Below the pieces are notes generated by a model. That model saw only the letters and a program-made list of their open reading frames with translations, did not search any database and was not told the DNA's origin. DNA of 45,625 nt from contig JBJEPE010000069.1 of the NCBI GenBank assembly GCA_051881075.1, positions 1-45,625 of the forward strand, read 5' to 3'. Within the stretch, counting starts at the first letter, position 1, and each line of letters begins with the position of its first letter. The stretch is from RUG14223 sp051881075. GTDB taxonomy: Bacteria; Bacillota; Clostridia; Oscillospirales; Acutalibacteraceae. Made by a program: the position numbers and the translations under genes. Positions 44,101 through 45,625 of this stretch are shown here, piece after piece.

Positions 44101-45150
44101 AAGAACGGCGAATGGTTTGAGGGTATATTTGAAACAGACGAGGATGGACGTGTTTACACCGATATCATTGCCGGTGAATATACCGTAACAGAGCTGTTTG
44201 ATGAGAAATCCCCGTATAAGAAGTGCGACCCTGTATCAATAGTGGTTGATAAGTACGGTTACGCACAGGTTACGGTTGATGACGATGACAATGATACTGA
44301 TGCGGCTACATCTACTGATGCTACACCGACAGATGCAGAGGAAATAAACAGAGTGGCAAGATTCCACAACGAATTTGCATATGGCAGTATTATGCTTACA
44401 CTTTCATCTGACGGTGAGATAGCAGGCTTCAGCTTTAAGCTCTCAGGTGTGGCATATAACGGTCAGGTTATCAATACGACATTGCTTACCGATGAACACG
44501 GTATTGTAAGGTTTGTACACATACCTATAGGTGAATATAAGATAGAAGAGCTTAAGACAGCAATAACGGTACCATATGTATTGCCTTCGTCACAAAATGT
44601 TGAGGTAATTGAGGACGAAAACATTGATGTTCAGTTCAAGAACAGATACATCAGATCTACTATCAAGACAGTTCTTACAGGCAGTGATAAGGCAAAGCTT
44701 GCAAACGGCGTATTCACCATTTACGGCTCAGATAAGGTTACTCCGGTAGGTACTATCAGAACAACCAGCGACGGTACCGGCCCGATAACAGAGCTTATCT
44801 ACGGTACATATTACATCCGTCAGACAACGGCTCCAAGCGGATATCAGTTAAATAAAAACTGTTATAAGATAACTGTAAGCAAGGACGGCGCAGTGTTTAC
44901 TATCTCTTGCATCGACCGTAAAAATTCTGACATTAAGCATGATAAAGTACCTTACACAGGTGACTTTGACCTTATAGAGACAAGCACCGATACAAAGACA
45001 GCAGACGCAGAGGTACTTACGGTTACAGATAACGATGCACCTGTACAAACAGGCGACACAACAAATTACAGCTTAACGGTTATGTTAATGATAACCTCAC
45101 TTTGCTTGGTATTTGTACTCATGTTTAAGAGAAGACGTAACGCCAAATAA
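35131..45150 (+). CDS. 3,339-aa wall-anchored surface protein: thioester-like head plus about 23 CnaB/SpaA-type modules
   Basis: Residues 1-39 are a signal peptide (basic start, then VVALALVLIMFFGMV, cleavage near NVNA). Residues about 40-190 resemble a TQXA thioester domain: GKTYAAYS near residue 75 and ATQAAI at 132-137. The reactive Cys position is Ser75 while Gln134 is kept. From about residue 308 there are roughly 23 prealbumin-like modules of 90-200 aa, most with a first-strand Lys (KTSEDG), a Glu in the last-but-one strand (YTVEEI) and an Asn in the last strand followed by LKRG (YNKLKRG). In CnaB domains these are the residues that form the Lys-Asn isopeptide bond. The end is PVQTGD (3304-3309), a membrane helix and RRRNAK. 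It is a sortase-anchored adhesin or stalk. The ligand is unknown and no sortase is nearby. A short STDATPTDA linker interrupts the module ending near 44382. Confidence 0.92.
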   Translation: MNKITGKTQKTVRSVVALALVLIMFFGMVPGGTFTNVNAASSIIHIYQKGNASYLGPVFPVRVFDMDGKTYAAYSLSANQSTVGSEFDVSLHHSEQDNYGYAYILSHGLISDDTWLGDSSLDSKSFLVKYYATQAAISAYGGQVSTKWSKDPEGIGDSVNNVVSNALIAKGETDIVDSPACSVSILYASDGTNAENHDLYESDGYFRTQTLRLTGEGKFSVTLSATVDNKIENVTSKFTRVGDVNGDFYYRIKATELTDVINVKLTATSASSVPYYYGEYYIDADGLQPMLIPKETQRTVTATDSIIVKCDTINIIINKTSETVNSTTGASTYPKTSGIKFKVTGPETYIVTTDKNGQAVLNDIPYGTYTITEMNLDSYYVTPSIDKVYGTPGKSYTVNVQNKLRRGLGRAQVSIEPEKYADYESRAGFTFRLTGVSDSGHAYNLTAVTKADGIARFVDETGSPDLLIGTYTITEVLSENQQRFYVKANDQTIVVKEGQTTTKDFVNVIKEGGLTIQKTSEDGFVENVKFCLYGESLAYKETGFDIYKYVRPNTVETTDASGIAVFTDILIGTYTVEEIYPDEGRKQYKYIKPDNAIAEIGWDSNTEIGIYNKLKRGNLTVKVWSEDGVLQGHRFRLQGTSFAKIPVDEVAYTDANGYVYFKNILMSGDAGDDNFYTLTQENVPERYYTQGYIVNSLSDEVTLVKNEIVNPIKVQITFNDAERKSETTNVEYFNLLKRGDIRVVLRAEDNLVVGRQYKLTFTSLAYEQTGKDKINGGTVTDVTMDSAAQYRSGSLQSKDGTEILKGIYTMTTAQDSVTETTVVDGVKWKTAEVVFKDIPISGTTGYVIEEIATPSRYIAPYSQTVSVRFTDVQKIEFLDELKRGSLEITKTSEDGFIEGFTFQLTGTSFAYRQGGAGTTVYGEKLNNFTYTATTNKDGIARFENLPITWDGQNTADLATGKYKVEEINTPSRYIQTLSQTTYIVWNDARLYNEGGPGPGSAGRWKNKSTLGFYNQLKRGNLEVNITTEDGFLEGFKFRLTGTCFASRQTSENKESQTGKLILPSGAENTIQDSAELYTIDFTKSTDANGKIVFEDILISHDAATTDATWYYTITPVETPRRYEIAVDQKAPIYWRSSSSVIPESRTFYNRLKRGRIIIQKVAETIDTETMKPTTKGANLAGFHFKITVKSLAAIESGTTQPPAYYGQYGKDASGNLTSSAVANSAYETVYEAYTDPDGRAIFNDILINDYYYSDLGNYIDYTHDLIELPENASKQYYYEVEEIYLSNEFVQPAKQYVNVKWYNDMNNSNKADLTFTNKLKTFRAIVEKQDKETGNIPQGDAKLGGAKFGFYYNGRLLKDYMTESAEDLLAADPTLAGYVLPGHYYFVTDYYACADGYAAREDMAPEGYLPGTADPAVISFSANANRFKTTDRYNTSVEKVENTIIGPTGVEGSDSNRYISKSQVLKKTITLVKAVRPGDVYEGLNEYCVEFRVYLLSKEFKWTPTSNTPEQLTYSDPLLHDHDNPREYDMQDPAVVEKIEQEQIDVRTDVRNYSTEQDYLITNVNGIRKSLELPYGHYVVEQITSWNSYEVAKAVYIQLTEDDPDNDNNVYLYIKNDIDSQYLRVVKLDREISPARWPKEDDRTAALTGATYKLYDTILKDYVPIYENLVTGEKRYTFTTNEYGIATTEKKIEAGIYQIHEIDAATGFARAKYELGDYETIAIGYDARCFDENGRLLNAVTVYFTNDPQKNIIHLRDEGERLQSISQSTSGGTTTYGFNYLSQGLQGGTYEIYAVESPTAFDDIPSDMVKYANPITAYNSTQADKCYPRYYDRFGIPLVTNEEPVDVITTDANGDAYSMELYNGLYRIVQTKAPEGMLLDTVAKYVYLNNLDEENRCVTTNVTYYNNRQKVHVTVDKSMEQIEKYNIGYSGEVAQVKFGIYAARSITAVNGNKVPQGGLLATVTMSVTDIAKGLGSGTFDVDLPQGSYLIKEIGTHIAYVIDDRPHYVDFDYYQNAIAGTTYESNGLRYTVDNSGYIVVKPTNPDNPERDTTLTNTAKRGTISGYKVQQGNTNIKINYALFGLFKPTETNFVLENALEYCYTGHAGKAGYFEFANIPYGTWIVKELTPPEGYLLTNMATQTPSIETNGQKVSYNIENRLILGSIELMLYDKTDGKPIIDYTSDKATFTLYEDVNKSGKFEAGIDRVYRDDSVLITNSAGKLIIENVPYGDYVLIQSTAPNGYLRDTGYYAINIREDGKTIAITNTSDSIFESSGGIVFLNERQTGRMTLTLTAEMLTDILLDDGTTGLVHDVDNILFTIVSKANENPFNREFTFTAKTDVNGIAKFANVFVGKYTVIQVQTNANKIYNIKDNEGTVQIEYNKDAEFYVHDIPYINTLEIVKDAPDGGDISDVIFKITGIINENNYYEKYITINPNIVKYGQYGVTSTTSINLVVGNYSVEEIINTDIFVQPEEESAVLADKTMTYEESLAMISSTNPTYPKTTVTIINYLKILADLVISVKGEEDDSFATNVYTDDTAEYKPLSNVKLLVYGDPNSDYEDVQNFSSYVTTGNDGTVKLIRLHVGNYFVKELHPNTYKLNFIGKYEMADEILERIFEDHLSPYTEGENAIKARLREALQNQGAEDIEGIIADIISTMNKMIINENNSLKVSTDNYDFTLTSVGAKGNIGYVNDNETKAIEVKYQFDRSPNILPTIYNKLETSNIEIYKTSEDDYVDGVEFYVEGYSKTGMHCSFTFDADKFDKQYDPELGKMVNVAFINERLLSGNYTVTELSKTQYNLSAIDEENDLDENGKIKPEISKIPVDITDSKSIYYATVISQDTTLGYSYINEDTTGRVYFKNMLKKGDLIITKTAEDREAGRLAGFMFRVTALLANGNTYEEYFTTDTNGSIVIKDLVVGNYKIEELIQDQYGNTLTIMEPYILPAAQNTEIMSGYTSEVTFDNELERGPLEIIKTSEDGKVQGVKFRVEGYQKNGEWFEGIFETDEDGRVYTDIIAGEYTVTELFDEKSPYKKCDPVSIVVDKYGYAQVTVDDDDNDTDAATSTDATPTDAEEINRVARFHNEFAYGSIMLTLSSDGEIAGFSFKLSGVAYNGQVINTTLLTDEHGIVRFVHIPIGEYKIEELKTAITVPYVLPSSQNVEVIEDENIDVQFKNRYIRSTIKTVLTGSDKAKLANGVFTIYGSDKVTPVGTIRTTSDGTGPITELIYGTYYIRQTTAPSGYQLNKNCYKITVSKDGAVFTISCIDRKNSDIKHDKVPYTGDFDLIETSTDTKTADAEVLTVTDNDAPVQTGDTTNYSLTVMLMITSLCLVFVLMFKRRRNAK
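35248..35690 (+). other. Thioester-domain-like head with Cys replaced by Ser
   Basis: The segment follows the usual order of a TQXA/thioester domain: DMDGKTYAAYS where 'Y-C' is expected, then a glycine/tyrosine-rich middle (YGYAYILSHGL), then YATQAAISAYGG carrying the thioester Gln (134), then a helix with WSKDPEG. The codon at 35353-35355 is AGC (Ser75), one base from TGC (Cys). The only nearby Cys (181) lies after the Gln, in the wrong place. An internal thioester therefore should not form as in characterised members. The assignment is from motif order only. Confidence 0.6.
36055..44940 (+). repeat. Array of about 23 CnaB/SpaA-type prealbumin-like modules
   Basis: Module boundaries are marked by an Asn-containing last strand and usually KRG: NKLRRG (36353), NVIKEGG (about 36667), NKLKRG (36978), NLLKRG (37347), DELKRG (37782), NQLKRG (38190), NRLKRG (38592), NKLKTF (39093), then less regular ones, NTAKRG (41309), NRLILG (41615), NKLETS (43296), NMLKKG (43722), NELERG (44025) and NEFAYG (44382). 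Modules 3-8 also share a TS(F/L)A motif after the second strand. Modules near 39100-41000 are SpaA-like (KQDKETG, APEGYLP, APEGMLL). The copies differ strongly, so the array is old. Confidence 0.85.
45040..45147 (+). other. C-terminal sorting signal of the 3,339-aa protein (PVQTGD)
   Basis: APVQTGDTT is followed by a hydrophobic helix (SLTVMLMITSLCLVFVLMF) and the basic tail KRRRNAK. This matches the (N/P)VQTGD type of sorting signal seen in many Clostridia surface proteins. Confidence 0.87.
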
Positions 45151-45188
45151 TATGCGCAAAGTTATGCGCAAATGATTAAATCAAAAAT

Positions 45189-45227
45189 CCCGTATATGTA
45201 CTTAACGGTGCATATACGGGTGTTTTT
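45189..45227 (+). terminator. Intrinsic terminator of the 3,339-aa gene
   Basis: CCCGTATATG (45189-45198) pairs with CATATACGGG (45211-45220) around a 12-nt loop, followed by TGTTTTTTG. Between the stop and this hairpin lies a 10-bp direct repeat, TATGCGCAAA (45151-45160 and 45163-45172). Confidence 0.9.
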
Positions 45228-45230
45228 TGT

Positions 45231-45625
45231 GTGTTCAGATAATATGATTGCTTTTCATGTAGTGGGATAGTCGTACTTTGCGCAGTGCAACGCTACCGGT
45301 TTAGTCTAGTTATTACGTTGCGTGCTATGCTCTCTTAATCGTACCACGTTACATTGAATGAAGCTTCACCGTCAATCTGACTGACAGATATATTAACATT
45401 ACGTTTGCAAAGAGTGAACCTCTGCAAATAGCCGATTTACTGGATTTTGCAAATAGGTCGCTGTTTATCATATAGTGCGATAAACCAACTTTTCGGGTGC
45501 AGGGGCGAAGCCCCTGCAAGTTCCTCCCCCTTCCTTGGGGAAGGGGGTCGGGGGATGGGGAAACAGAGATTAAGATAATAAGATACTGAATTATAGCAAA
45601 TCGATTACAAAGTTATAATCTCTGC
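45231..45625. repeat. Gene-free right edge with two GC-rich hairpins, dispersed-repeat-like
   Basis: No convincing gene is present. Two strong hairpins stand close together in otherwise AT-rich DNA: TGCAGGGGC-GAA-GCCCCTGCA (45498-45518) and CCCCCTTCC-TTGG-GGAAGGGGG (45526-45547). An inverted pair, CAGAGATTA (45564-45572) and TAATCTCTG (45616-45624), follows. On the minus strand a short open stretch without a start codon (about 45341-45438, ending FNVTWYD) could be a gene remnant. The C-rich hairpins resemble intergenic repeat elements common in Oscillospiraceae and related Clostridia, but that is from memory and is unproven here. Confidence 0.4.

Noticed and set aside
45341..45438. Minus-strand coding remnant ending FNVTWYD
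   Set aside because: It is only about 30 codons, has no start codon and a stop just upstream. Kept only as a hint within the repeat-like edge.

Overview
The window is low-GC DNA from a Gram-positive anaerobe. It is most likely a gut Clostridia (Lachnospiraceae or Oscillospiraceae type). That call rests on the Firmicutes-type GyrA tail, the 'VQT(G/S)D + membrane helix + basic tail' sorting signals, the Thr-Asp-Ala-rich linkers and strong AAGGAG ribosome binding sites. The genus cannot be fixed from sequence alone. All convincing genes are on the + strand and point rightwards.

Layout: (1) 2-787, the 3' end of gyrA, closed by a strong terminator. (2) 788-1449, a leader region with a candidate promoter, several hairpins and a small 54-codon ORF (1293-1457) that overlaps the next gene by 8 nt. 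(3) 1450-33708, one uninterrupted ORF of 10,752 codons (about 1.2 MDa). It encodes a secreted surface protein with a signal peptide, about 6,600 residues of mostly unclassifiable beta-rich adhesin-like sequence, 18 tandem SdrD_B-like modules, a Pro-rich linker and a C-terminal sorting signal. (4) 34012-34554, a small membrane protein of 180 aa with a CX2C-X9-CX2H motif, its own promoter and its own terminator. (5) 35131-45150, a second very large surface protein (3,339 aa) with a signal peptide, a thioester-domain-like head whose Cys is replaced by Ser, about 23 CnaB/SpaA-type (prealbumin-like) modules and a VQTGD sorting signal. (6) 45151-45625, a terminator and then non-coding DNA with two GC-rich hairpins that resembles a dispersed intergenic repeat.

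Working together (inference): two giant wall-anchored proteins, one built on SdrD_B modules and the other on CnaB modules, are encoded next to each other. Each has a monocistronic transcription unit with a leader of about 270-280 nt. Their two promoters share a similar A-tract/T-tract dyad over the -35 box, which suggests co-regulation. No sortase is encoded in the window, so anchoring would depend on one encoded elsewhere. The small membrane protein between them is unrecognised; its position suggests, but does not show, an accessory role.

The most unusual points are the 32-kb ORF with its overlapping Cys-rich leader ORF, the Cys-to-Ser head domain, a five-fold 17-residue helical aromatic/charged repeat inside the giant protein, and a recurring unnamed companion module between the SdrD_B domains.
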